Assembly: GCA_031549285.1 (NCBI GenBank)
Contig: JAVBPZ010000011.1
Span: 69,018-133,017, forward strand
Length of the DNA stretch: 64,000 bases
Reading direction: 5' to 3'
Origin: JAAYCI01 sp031549285
GTDB taxonomy: Bacteria; Bacillota; Clostridia; Oscillospirales; Ruminococcaceae
Below are positions 8,369-16,288 of this stretch, piece after piece (the stretch's first letter is position 1; each line of letters starts with the position of its first letter). The notes under the pieces were generated by a model. That model was not told the DNA's origin and made no database searches. It saw only the letters and a list, made by a program, of their open reading frames with translations. A program made the translations under genes and the position numbers.

Positions 8369-8683
8369 TTATTTCGCTGCAATTTCAGTAATTTCCACTT
8401 TGGTATACGGCTGGCGGTGGCCCATATGGCGCGCACTGCCCTTTTTGGGGCGATAGGTGATGATGTTCAGCTTTTTGCCTTTGCCGTTTTTCACTACGGT
8501 GCCTTTCACGGTGGCGCCGGCAACTGTGGGGGTTCCCACCTTTACCTTGCCCTCGGCACCCACGGCCAGCACATCTTCAAATACCACGGTGTCGTCTGCC
8601 TCGGCGGCAATTTTCTCAATGAAAATCACGTCACCTTTTTCCACGCGGTATTGTTTTCCGCCGGTTTTAATCACTGCATACAT
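8369..8683 (-). CDS. rplU: 50S ribosomal protein L21
   Basis: A 104-residue L21, binding 23S rRNA next to L20. It starts MYAVIKTGGKQYRVEKGD, the family start; an upstream frame of 45 codons has no conserved sequence. GAGGT lies eight bases before the ATG at 8683. The C-terminal RPKKGSARHMGHRQPYT is the conserved RNA-binding tail. It is the first gene of the operon, read from a strong promoter through a leader of about 100 bases. Confidence 0.97.
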   Translation of the reverse strand: MYAVIKTGGKQYRVEKGDVIFIEKIAAEADDTVVFEDVLAVGAEGKVKVGTPTVAGATVKGTVVKNGKGKKLNIITYRPKKGSARHMGHRQPYTKVEITEIAAK

Positions 8684-8782
8684 GGAAGTAACCTCTTTTA
8701 TCAGTCTCGCTGGAGCCAGGCCAAACTGCGGCCAAAAGGGTGGCGGGCGTACCCGCACTTTCGCAAACCCCTCCCAAGCGGC
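8684..8782 (-). promoter_or_regulatory. Probable L21 mRNA leader
   Basis: About 100 bases of untranslated leader between the promoter and rplU contain several short complementary GC-rich stretches (for example GGCCGC, GCGGGTACGCCCGC, GGCCAGGCC-like arms). Firmicutes rplU genes often carry a structured L21 leader. The family assignment is by position; a covariance-model scan was not possible. Confidence 0.5.
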
Positions 8783-8788
8783 CTTACT

Positions 8789-8818
8789 ACTATACCACAG
8801 CGGCGAAGGATGTGTCAA
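8789..8818 (-). promoter_or_regulatory. Promoter of the rplU operon
   Basis: Minus-strand TTGACA (8818-8813), 18-base spacer, TATAGT (8794-8789). The -35 box lies in the loop of an inverted repeat. Confidence 0.8.
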
Positions 8819-8830
8819 CCTTCGCCGCTG
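8798..8830. repeat. Inverted repeat around the rplU -35 box
   Basis: CAGCGGCGAAGG (8798-8809) and its perfect complement (8819-8830) enclose a nine-base loop holding most of TTGACA. It may be an operator, or a terminator for the upstream lipoprotein gene, but it has no T-run. Confidence 0.7.
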
Positions 8831-8906
8831 TAAGTGGTTTCTGCAATTTTTGCAGGCAGAAGACAGGCCCTATCCCCTCCGCCAAAAACAAACTTTCCGC
8901 TATCTG

Positions 8907-9278
8907 TTAGGCACGGACAAAAATCATGGTCACGCCGGAAATTTCCATGGAAACAGTGTCGCTGTCGGCATCATACACCAGCGGTGCCGTCATGGTCGAG
9001 TCGCTGATTTCATAACCGCCATCGACTTCTTTCCACTTGGCGGTGCCGCCGTCATCGCCGGGCAAAGACAATGTTGCTGTACCGTTGCTCTTAATCTCCA
9101 TCTCGATTGCGGACATATCCTGCTCGGAAAGCTCCGAAAACTCTGCCACGCTGAACTCCTGGCCGAAAGCGCTCACGCTGTCCAGTTTCCAGGTACCCAC
9201 GACCGGGGCGTTGCTGCCACAGGCAACAAGTGCAACCAGCACCAAAACTACCAAAACACCAGAAAGAACTTTTTTCAT
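8907..9278 (-). CDS. Small putative lipoprotein, lipocalin-like
   Basis: A 123-residue secreted lipoprotein: MKK, hydrophobic stretch, lipobox ALVAC. The mature part opens with VGTWKLDSV, the start of many lipocalin-like domains (DUF4923/DUF5640-type in annotation), and continues as alternating polar/hydrophobic beta strands. The start is the second ATG (9278), seven bases after AAGGAG; the first ATG at 9284 is too close to that site. It stands alone between rplU and a small membrane protein gene. Binding function is unknown. Confidence 0.78.
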   Translation of the reverse strand: MKKVLSGVLVVLVLVALVACGSNAPVVGTWKLDSVSAFGQEFSVAEFSELSEQDMSAIEMEIKSNGTATLSLPGDDGGTAKWKEVDGGYEISDSTMTAPLVYDADSDTVSMEISGVTMIFVRA

Positions 9279-9492
9279 ATCCATACTCCTTGATTATAAT
9301 ATTGGGCCATTCCCCAGCAGATTGACCCCCACGAGTACCTATTATAAGGGAGTCTAAAAATAAACGCAAGTACGAATCATTGAACGGACACCACCCATGT
9401 AGGTAAAAAAATACTCCCCAGCGCGCTTTTCCGCCAACAAAAGAGCATGCCGAGAAAATATACCAATCACTTGGATTTCTGCCTGACTGCGT

Positions 9493-9696
9493 TTATTTGT
9501 GACGACCTCCACGCTGGGCCAAATACCGGGCCAGGAAGGTGATGCCAACGGCAAATGCAACTATAAGCACCAGGTTTAAGGTGCTGGTTCCCATGCCGGA
9601 GGCTGTGGTGTCGCTGGTACCGGGCAACACACGGTCCCACCGTGGCAGAACCGCTGTGCACAGGGCGGCGGGAAGGGGCAGCATACTATTCTTCAC
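9493..9696 (-). CDS. Small single-pass membrane protein, function unknown
   Basis: A 67-residue protein starting at a GTG (9696) with GAGGAGG eight bases upstream. It has a short hydrophobic start, a Ser/Thr-rich stretch (DTTASGMGTST), then one clear membrane helix (NLVLIVAFAVGITFLARYLA) and a basic end QRGGRHK. It follows no recognised family. It lies just downstream of folD on the same strand. The good ribosome binding site and membrane helix support a real gene, but no homology was seen. Confidence 0.5.
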   Translation of the reverse strand: MKNSMLPLPAALCTAVLPRWDRVLPGTSDTTASGMGTSTLNLVLIVAFAVGITFLARYLAQRGGRHK

Positions 9697-9780
9697 ACCA
9701 CATGCCTCCTCATACCACACCTGCACGCATATTGTATATTCAAAAATCACATGTTCCAGGCGGTTCGCTGTGGCAGCGCC

Positions 9781-10629
9781 TTACCGCAAACGCGCCGCCG
9801 CTTTTGCGGTATTGGCCATCAGCAGGGCGCGGGTCATGGGGCCCACCCCGCCCGGCACCGGTGTAATGGCACCGGCCACCTCGCTGGCAGAGGCAAAATC
9901 CACATCACCACACAGCTTCCCCTGCGCGTCACGGTTCATGCCCACGTCTATCACCACTGCGCCGGGCTTCACCATGTCGCCGGTGATAAGGCCCGCACGG
10001 CCGGCCGCCGCAATCAACACATCCGCGGCGCGGCATTTCGCCGCCATATCGCAGGTTTTGGTGTGGCACACCGTGACGGTGGCGTTTTTCTGAATAAGCA
10101 GGCTGGCCATAGGCTTGCCCACGATGTTGCTGCGGCCCACCACCACCGCGTCTTTTCCGGCCAGGTCCACACCGCTGTGCTCCAAAAGATACAAGCAGCC
10201 CGCCGGGGTACACGGAACAAAGCTTTCCAGGCCCAGCTGCAGCCGGCCAATATTCACCGGTGTGAACCCGTCCACATCTTTTTCCGGGCGAATGGCCTCT
10301 ATGACGGCATTTTCGTCTATGCCGTCCGGCAGGGGCAGCTGCACCAAAATTCCGTGAATCTTTGGGTCTTCGCCCGCCTGCTTTACCATTTGCAGCAGCT
10401 CCGCCTCGGAAATATCCCCGGACAGCCGCACCACTTCGCTTTCAATGCCGCACTCGGCACAGTCCGCCTCTTTACCCCGCACATATACCGCGGAGGCAGG
10501 GTCCTCCCCAACCAAAAACACCACCAGGCGCGGAATCACCCCCTGCTCTTTCAGGGCAGTAACCTCTTTCGCTACTTCTTCCTTCACCTGGGCGGCCATC
10601 GCCTTACCGTCAATCCGTTTCGCCGACAT
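9781..10629 (-). CDS. folD: Bifunctional methylenetetrahydrofolate dehydrogenase/cyclohydrolase
   Basis: A 282-residue FolD that interconverts 5,10-methylene-, methenyl- and 10-formyl-tetrahydrofolate with NADP(H), supplying one-carbon units for purines and formyl-Met. The substrate motif YVRGKEADCAECGIE carries the catalytic Lys, DVDGFTPVN and the NADP-binding GRSNIVGKP are present, and it ends with the signature PVPGGVGPMT. The start is the ATG at 10629 with AAGGAGA six bases upstream. The start overlaps the last 20 bases of lgt, so the two are translationally coupled. Confidence 0.96.
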   Translation of the reverse strand: MSAKRIDGKAMAAQVKEEVAKEVTALKEQGVIPRLVVFLVGEDPASAVYVRGKEADCAECGIESEVVRLSGDISEAELLQMVKQAGEDPKIHGILVQLPLPDGIDENAVIEAIRPEKDVDGFTPVNIGRLQLGLESFVPCTPAGCLYLLEHSGVDLAGKDAVVVGRSNIVGKPMASLLIQKNATVTVCHTKTCDMAAKCRAADVLIAAAGRAGLITGDMVKPGAVVIDVGMNRDAQGKLCGDVDFASASEVAGAITPVPGGVGPMTRALLMANTAKAAARLR

Positions 10630-11923
10630 CGGTTTTCTCCTTTTTTGCATCAGTCGCCTGCGGCGCCTCTTTTTCTGCGGGGGGCACAGGCGTTTCTTTT
10701 CCTTTGGCCGCCGGGCTCTCACCGGCGGGCTTTCCCTCGGCTGGTTTTTTTGCAGCCGGTTGGTTTTCCGCGTCGTCCTGTTTTGCGGCCGGCTCTTTTC
10801 CGGTGTCCGCCGCAGTTTTCGCTTTCGCCGTGGTCTTAGCCACCGGTTTCTCTTTTGCCTGCGCGGTGGCTTCTTTTGCCTTGTCATTTGGGGTGGGCAC
10901 CCCGTCGGTTTCGGTTTCCGTTTCCTGCTTTTTCAGAATATCCTGCGCCATGTGTTCTTTTTCTTCGTCACTGGGCTCGCGCGTGTTGGCCGGCCAGCTG
11001 ACGGTAACCGTCTTTTCACCGTCCGCTGTCATCACCAATATTTCCGCAGTGTGCGGCGGAATTTCCGGCACCACCAGCGGCTTACCTTTGGTTTTGATGC
11101 GGGCAAAAATCCACGCCGCCAGCGCGCCCAGGAACAGCACCGCCGCCAGCACCTGGCTGACCCGCGCAGAGGTACCTACCATGAGGCTGTCGGTGCGCAA
11201 CCCCTCGATGAAAAAGCGGCCAAACCCATACCACATGGCATAAAACAAAGCGATTTCGCCGTTGAAGCGGCGGTGCTTCCGGTACAGGAACAGCAGCAAA
11301 AAGCCCAGCGCACACCACAGGCTTTCATACAAAAAGGTAGGGTGTACCGGCAGGTTGGGATCTACCATAACGCCGGATTCCGCCAACTGCGCCTGGTAGC
11401 GGGTGAGGTACCCGGTGGTGGTGGGGCTTATCATGCCCCAGGGCAGGGTGGTGTTGCGCCCAAAAGCTTCCTGGTTAAAAAAGTTGCCCCAGCGGCCAAT
11501 GGACTGGCCGATTAAAAAACCCATGCTGGCAACATCAAACATGGGCAGCAGCGGCACCTTTCGCACCTTACAGGTAACGGCGGCGCCCGCAAACGCAAAC
11601 AAAATAGCGCCATAAATGGCAATGCCACCACTGCGCAGGTCTATTACCTGCAAAAAACTGTTATAGTCATATCCGCTGAAAATGACGTAATACAGCCGCC
11701 CACCCACAATGGCGCAAACGAACCCCACCAGGATTACGTCGATCATCCTGTCGCTGTCTATGCCAAACCGGTTGCACTGGGAAAACCCGAACAGCACCGC
11801 CAGAATAAGCCCCGCGGCAATCAAAACACCGTACCAGTATACATCTATCCCGAAGATAGAGAACGCCACGCGCGACAACTCCAAATGAAGGCCCAGGCCT
11901 GGAAAATCTATCAAGTTTGTCAT
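10610..11923 (-). CDS. lgt: Prolipoprotein diacylglyceryl transferase with long Ala/Lys tail
   Basis: A 437-residue membrane enzyme that transfers diacylglycerol from phosphatidylglycerol to the lipobox Cys, the first step of lipoprotein maturation. The core (about 1-275) has several membrane helices and the Lgt motifs RSGGIAIYGA, GRWGNFFNQE and HPTFLYES. After the last helix a cytosolic tail of about 150 residues follows, rich in Ala, Lys, Glu and Pro, with no recognisable domain; typical Lgt is 260-300 residues. The start ATG (11923) has GGAG upstream. Clients in this window include the two lipoproteins at 2.1 and 8.9 kb. Confidence 0.94.
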   Translation of the reverse strand: MTNLIDFPGLGLHLELSRVAFSIFGIDVYWYGVLIAAGLILAVLFGFSQCNRFGIDSDRMIDVILVGFVCAIVGGRLYYVIFSGYDYNSFLQVIDLRSGGIAIYGAILFAFAGAAVTCKVRKVPLLPMFDVASMGFLIGQSIGRWGNFFNQEAFGRNTTLPWGMISPTTTGYLTRYQAQLAESGVMVDPNLPVHPTFLYESLWCALGFLLLFLYRKHRRFNGEIALFYAMWYGFGRFFIEGLRTDSLMVGTSARVSQVLAAVLFLGALAAWIFARIKTKGKPLVVPEIPPHTAEILVMTADGEKTVTVSWPANTREPSDEEKEHMAQDILKKQETETETDGVPTPNDKAKEATAQAKEKPVAKTTAKAKTAADTGKEPAAKQDDAENQPAAKKPAEGKPAGESPAAKGKETPVPPAEKEAPQATDAKKEKTDVGETD

Positions 11924-11995
11924 AGTACACTCCTTTGCTTTCCCATTTCTTACCAATGAACACAACAGCGCGCCAAGCCATGCCCGTTTTAGGCG

Positions 11996-13267
11996 CTACA
12001 CCGGCTGTACCGTAACAAAGGCGCTGGCCTCTTCCTGCAGCATATGCGCCAGCGTATCCTCCACATCCCGGATGGTAAGCGACGCTACCGCGGCCAGTTC
12101 CTTTTCCGGGGTGCGCCCGCGGAAATAACTGGCACACAGGGAAGACGCCACCCGCTCCACACTTTCCAGGTCGGCTATCCCCTCACCATACATCATTTTT
12201 TTGCAGGTGTCGAACTGTTCCGGGTCTATGCCGTCCTGGCGCTGACGGCGTATTTCAGCCAGCAGCTCCTGCCGCACACGGGCGGGGTCCGGGCTTTCAC
12301 CGGTGAACATGAAATACAGGCAGTCTTTAAAGCAGCCGTATTCCCCGCCAAACCCGGGCTGCACCAGGCCCTCGTCATACAACCGGCGGTACAGTGCGCT
12401 GCTTTCGCCGCACAGCAGCTCGGTCAGCATATCGCACACCACCTCGGTTTTGGTGGTGTCCCCCTGCGGCGGTGTTTCCTTGAACCCCAGGCCAAACATC
12501 GGCATGGAAACCGACATGTGCAGTGTGTCTTCTTTTTTGGCAATCTCTTTGGGCTCCTGCGGAAAAATGCGCTCTACCGGGGCGGCTTTTTCCGCGCTCA
12601 GGCCCGCGCGCTGCACCGCAGCCACCAGTGTATCCATGGTAATGTTCCCTGCGGCGCACAGCGCCATGCCGGAGGGGCTGTAAAACGCATCGGTGCAGCT
12701 ATACAGCATTTCCGGCGTGATCTCGGCGATGGTCTCCACCGTGCCGGCAATATCCTCCCGTACCGGGTGCCGGTGGTACAGGCATTTCAGCAGCGCATAA
12801 ACACACCGCAGTTCGGCATAATCGTCGTACATTTTTATTTCCTGCGCGATGATGCCCTGCTCTTTTTGCACGGTTTTCGCGGTGAAATACGGGTGGCTGA
12901 CAAACGACAGCAGAATATCCAGGTTTTTTTCAATCTGGTCTGTGGCGGTAAAAATATAGCTGGTGCGGTCAAACCCCGTGTAGGCGTTGGCGGAGGCACC
13001 CGTCTCGCCATACAGGGAGAAGGCATCCACCCCGTCCTCGTTTTCAAACATCTTGTGTTCCAAAAAATGCGCCACCCCGGCGGGTAGCTGCACGGTTTTG
13101 CCGTTCTGGCGAAACGCGCGGTCTATGGAACCGAACCCGGTGGCATAAATGGCGTGGACGGCGCCATAGCCCGGCATGGGCAACAGCCGCAGCGTAAGGC
13201 CGTTTGGCAGGACTTTTTCCTCAAACCGCAGGGCGGCGGCCGCCGCCGCGGGAAGCTGGTTTTCCAT
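11996..13267 (-). CDS. ymfH: M16 zinc peptidase, YmfH type
   Basis: A 423-residue pitrilysin-family protein with the inverted zinc motif HFLEH and a downstream Glu in EQGIIAQEI, so it is the active half of a two-protein peptidase. It starts with ATG sharing one base with the ymfF stop (TGATG), so the pair is cotranslated. In Bacillus the ymfF-ymfH pair lies beside ymfI, and current databases call them EF-P 5-aminopentanol modification-associated proteins. Similar pairs mature peptides such as subtilosin (AlbE/AlbF). No EF-P or peptide gene is nearby. Substrate unknown. Confidence 0.9.
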   Translation of the reverse strand: MENQLPAAAAAALRFEEKVLPNGLTLRLLPMPGYGAVHAIYATGFGSIDRAFRQNGKTVQLPAGVAHFLEHKMFENEDGVDAFSLYGETGASANAYTGFDRTSYIFTATDQIEKNLDILLSFVSHPYFTAKTVQKEQGIIAQEIKMYDDYAELRCVYALLKCLYHRHPVREDIAGTVETIAEITPEMLYSCTDAFYSPSGMALCAAGNITMDTLVAAVQRAGLSAEKAAPVERIFPQEPKEIAKKEDTLHMSVSMPMFGLGFKETPPQGDTTKTEVVCDMLTELLCGESSALYRRLYDEGLVQPGFGGEYGCFKDCLYFMFTGESPDPARVRQELLAEIRRQRQDGIDPEQFDTCKKMMYGEGIADLESVERVASSLCASYFRGRTPEKELAAVASLTIRDVEDTLAHMLQEEASAFVTVQPV

Positions 13268-14532
13268 CAGGCACCCTCCTTTCCACGAATCAAGTACTGC
13301 ACCGCCGGTGAAAAAGAGCGCATCGCCGCGCGTATATCTTCCCGCGTGACGCTGTCAATCAGGGCGGCGGCTTCGTCAATAGAGAGGTCGGTCATGCGCA
13401 GCCGCTCATTCAGCGCAAAAGACACCAGCGCGTCCGGGCTGTCCTTCGCGGCGGCATATCCAGTTTGCAGCGCCAGCCGCGCGTTTTCCAGTTCTTCCTC
13501 GCTTATCAGGTCCTGCTGCACGGTACGCAGCTCCTGTAAAATAGCCTCGCCCGCACGCTGGGCCATGTCGTGGTCCACACCGGAATCGATGGTGAGCACC
13601 CCGCTGAAAGCACCGTAGCCCGACGCGCAGTAATAGCACAGGCTTTGTTTTTCGCGTACGTTCATGAACAGGCGGCTGGTGGGCAGCCCACCGTATGCGG
13701 CGCTGGCCATGCGCATCACCGCCGCGCCGCGGGCATCGGTCTGCTGGCCGGAGGTGCACAGGATAGCCAGTTTCCCCTGCACGGTGTCAATTTCTTCGGA
13801 AAAATGCTGGAACTGCTGCGCCTGCGGTGCTGCCGCAGGCGGCAAAAACGCCACCGGCGCGCGCGCAATCGCGCCCAGCTGCGCCAGCAGCCCGGCAGCC
13901 ACCTTTTCTTTGCTGACGCCGCACACCATTATTTCTACCTGCGCACGGGACAACAAATCGGTGTAGGCGGCATATATATCCGCCGGGGTCAGGGCGTCGA
14001 TATCCTCCAGATACCCCGCGGACTCGATGCCAAGCGTGGTGTCCCCAAACAGTTTGCGCCGCGCCTGCCGCAGGCAATAGCTGCGCTTTTCGTTCATTTC
14101 ACTGCGCAAATAATCCGCCTGTTTTGTTTTTTCAATCTCCACGTCCTCCGCCACGAACACGCCGTCATTCAGCTTGGGCGCAAACAGCAGCTGGCACAAC
14201 AGCGCCAGGTATTCGCTTTCCAGGTCTTCCCCGTGCAGCGCATACTCGCTCTTCAAGCCGGAAATGCCCATAAGCACCACACGGTTTTCGCCCACGGCAG
14301 AGCTTTCACTGGACAGTTCCGCGCCATACAGCGAAAACAGGCGGCGGGACAGCTGGATGGGGTCCGGAATGGCGGCGCACCGGCGCTCCAGGATATGCGG
14401 CAGCACCGCCAGCGCGGTGGCATCCTGCCGGCGGCCCGGCAGCACCAGATGCACGGAAATTTTGCACCGTTTAAATTTTTCGCCCGGTATATCCGTTAAA
14501 AACACGCCGGGCGCCAGTTCAGTTCGGTTCAT
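13267..14532 (-). CDS. ymfF: M16 family inactive partner, YmfF type
   Basis: A 421-residue M16 fold in which the zinc motif is degraded to HILERR, as expected for the non-catalytic partner of YmfH. The second M16 domain is recognisable from YGGLPTSRLFMNVREKQSLCYY, the conserved Arg/Tyr region that helps bind substrate in the partner. Immediately upstream of and overlapping ymfH by one base. The start ATG at 14532 has AAAAGGAA about ten bases upstream. Confidence 0.9.
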   Translation of the reverse strand: MNRTELAPGVFLTDIPGEKFKRCKISVHLVLPGRRQDATALAVLPHILERRCAAIPDPIQLSRRLFSLYGAELSSESSAVGENRVVLMGISGLKSEYALHGEDLESEYLALLCQLLFAPKLNDGVFVAEDVEIEKTKQADYLRSEMNEKRSYCLRQARRKLFGDTTLGIESAGYLEDIDALTPADIYAAYTDLLSRAQVEIMVCGVSKEKVAAGLLAQLGAIARAPVAFLPPAAAPQAQQFQHFSEEIDTVQGKLAILCTSGQQTDARGAAVMRMASAAYGGLPTSRLFMNVREKQSLCYYCASGYGAFSGVLTIDSGVDHDMAQRAGEAILQELRTVQQDLISEEELENARLALQTGYAAAKDSPDALVSFALNERLRMTDLSIDEAAALIDSVTREDIRAAMRSFSPAVQYLIRGKEGA

Positions 14533-14559
14533 ATTGGGTGGGTTCCTTTTCTGGGTGGT

Positions 14560-14650
14560 TTATTTGCCAACGAAGTGAGGGCCGCGCGAAAACCGGCTTT
14601 CGCATGGCCGGACAGGGCGGCCTGCAAAGGGTGTGATACCACGCCCCTTT
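14560..14650. repeat. Dispersed repeat, copy A
   Basis: The gap 14533-14887 holds a sequence that resembles the element at 24413: both share TTATT, then CCAACGAAG, GCCGCGC, an A/T-rich pairable centre, a CGGCC block and a GGT.TnATACC.CGC end. The rest of the gap is AT-richer sequence with no gene that I can support. Confidence 0.6.
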
Positions 14651-14887
14651 TGGCGAAATGCGCCGGGGACACAAAGGGCAGGACCTGTCACGCGGTATAA
14701 TCCCTTTATTCTGTTCTTTCGGGTTTTGGGAACTTGTGTCGGGAAATTTTGGGATTCCGGGATAGCCATTACAACAGTCGCGTTATCTATTCTGTATACA
14801 ATGCCATATGCAACGGCAAGATGTATATAAACCATACCTGCGTTCATTCATACATCCCACCGTGCCGGCAATACCAACCCATGGCTC

Positions 14888-15844
14888 CTACACAAAAAAC
14901 CATGTCTCCTGTTTACCGGCCAGCCATGGCGCCAGCGGTAACGCCATCGCCACGCCCGCGTCACTGCCGGCCGCAGCATCGCTGCCATCATCCGGCGGCA
15001 CGCCGCCCGTATCCGGCAGGGCCATCAGGTATTGCTCCAGACAGATGTTGTTCTGCATAATGGTGGCCGCGTCCTCTTTCCCCACATAGCGGAAATGGTA
15101 CGGCTGATAGTCAATGCCGGTGAACGCGGTTTGGTTTTCCGGAAACCGCAGAATGAAACCGTGTTTGGCACAGTTTTGCATCAGCCACGAAAACTCCGGC
15201 GTTTGGGCAAAACCTGCGTCCACCTGCTGATAGGCGCCGGTCTTAAAGTCTACACCAAGGCCGGTCTGATGGTCGGAATAGCCAAAGAGCGGGTCAATGC
15301 GGTTTGCTTCTTCCTCGCTCAGGCCCTGGGCTACCAGGTCGTTGTGTTTTTTATCTTGGGTGGCTTTCCCGCGATAGGCGGAGTCCACCTCCAGGCTGTA
15401 TCCCTCGTTTGCGTTGCAGTCCTCTATCATCAGCTTCAAATCCTCGGCTGCGCGGGAATCGAACATATGGCCAATGGGCGACACCGGCACCAGCTCCGGC
15501 TCAAAGCCTTCCGGCATGGGCACCTGCGGGTTTACCAGCAGCAGGTTCCAGGCGGTGGGGTCGCTTGCCACCGGCCAGGTAACGCCCTGTACATCGGAAA
15601 CATCCGACGAAACCTGCGAAATAGAGGACGGGGTCTTGGGCTTTTCCCCGCTGCTGAAAATGGCACGGAAAATCATGACGATGCACAGCACCAGCAGCAC
15701 CGCCGCCAGCGCAAACGCGCCCAGCAGCAAAATTTTCTGCATTCTTTTTTTCTGGCGCCGCCGGGCTTTTGCCTCTTGATGGCGGCGGTATTCTTCCTCC
15801 TCGGGAGAGCGGTCGCGGGGCCGTTCGTCTCTGTCTGTCGGCAT
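14888..15844 (-). CDS. D,D-carboxypeptidase/dipeptidase, VanY-like (M15B)
   Basis: A 318-residue membrane-anchored cell-wall peptidase that trims D-Ala from muropeptides. Order: charged cytosolic start rich in Arg/Glu, one membrane helix (36-60), a Ser-rich linker, then the M15B domain with the zinc motif SDHQTGLGVD (190-199) and the second His in HFRYVG (250-255). A low-complexity Gly/Asp/Ala tail closes the protein. The ATG at 15844 has GAGG eight bases upstream; an in-frame GTG three codons earlier overlaps that site. It is read from a promoter about 180 bases away. Confidence 0.92.
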   Translation of the reverse strand: MPTDRDERPRDRSPEEEEYRRHQEAKARRRQKKRMQKILLLGAFALAAVLLVLCIVMIFRAIFSSGEKPKTPSSISQVSSDVSDVQGVTWPVASDPTAWNLLLVNPQVPMPEGFEPELVPVSPIGHMFDSRAAEDLKLMIEDCNANEGYSLEVDSAYRGKATQDKKHNDLVAQGLSEEEANRIDPLFGYSDHQTGLGVDFKTGAYQQVDAGFAQTPEFSWLMQNCAKHGFILRFPENQTAFTGIDYQPYHFRYVGKEDAATIMQNNICLEQYLMALPDTGGVPPDDGSDAAAGSDAGVAMALPLAPWLAGKQETWFFV

Positions 15845-16169
15845 GGCACTCACCTCGTCCTCTTGGGTACTGTTGGGAACTGCATGTGCTGGTGTTACGT
15901 CGCGTTTGCCACTACTTTTCGTACATTCGATATATTTTTCATCTTGCTAAGCCAATGAAGCGCCCAGACCACAAAACCGCCTACCGCCCATTGTATAGTA
16001 AACCCTGAAAATATAGATGTATTTATTATAGCGCCGATGGACGCCCCTGACAATAGGCCAATTGCCTATGCAGGTTGGCCGGTGGTGCAGGCACTGTAGA
16101 TACTTGTATCTGTTGGAAGGCAAACGGAGGGGTATTATCACCTGCTCCCAATATCTTTCCCAGATAGAT
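15845..16169. other. Intergenic region without a gene
   Basis: AT-richer sequence between the M15 peptidase and lysC. Besides the promoter at 16025-16053 and the lysC terminator it contains the imperfect repeat GGCCAATTGCC...GGTTGGCC near 16056-16082. No coding frame with a ribosome binding site is seen on either strand. Confidence 0.6.
16025..16053 (-). promoter_or_regulatory. Promoter of the M15 peptidase gene
   Basis: Minus-strand TTGTCA (16053-16048), 17-base spacer and consensus TATAAT (16030-16025), pointing at the M15 gene with a leader of roughly 170 bases. Confidence 0.72.
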
Positions 16170-16207
16170 ACAAAAAAGAAGCCCAAAACAGCAGGACTTC
16201 TTTTTCT
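16170..16207 (-). terminator. Terminator of the threonine operon (after lysC)
   Basis: Minus-strand AAAAGAAGTCC and GGGCTTCTTTT arms around a ten-base loop, followed by six Ts, 80 bases after lysC. Confidence 0.85.
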
Positions 16208-16288
16208 GTGTGATTCCCAATTCATGGTTTTTTATGCGGTACGGCATACCAGCAGCTACCGTTTATTTTTCCCACTTCGCGTATCGTC

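Noticed and set aside
9354..9560. Short minus-strand frame upstream of the small lipoprotein gene
   Set aside because: It overlaps the better-supported small membrane gene, lacks a ribosome binding site and has no recognisable sequence.
16056..16082. GGCCAATTGCC / GGTTGGCC repeat as an operator
   Set aside because: Imperfect and short; no second copy at another promoter in the window.
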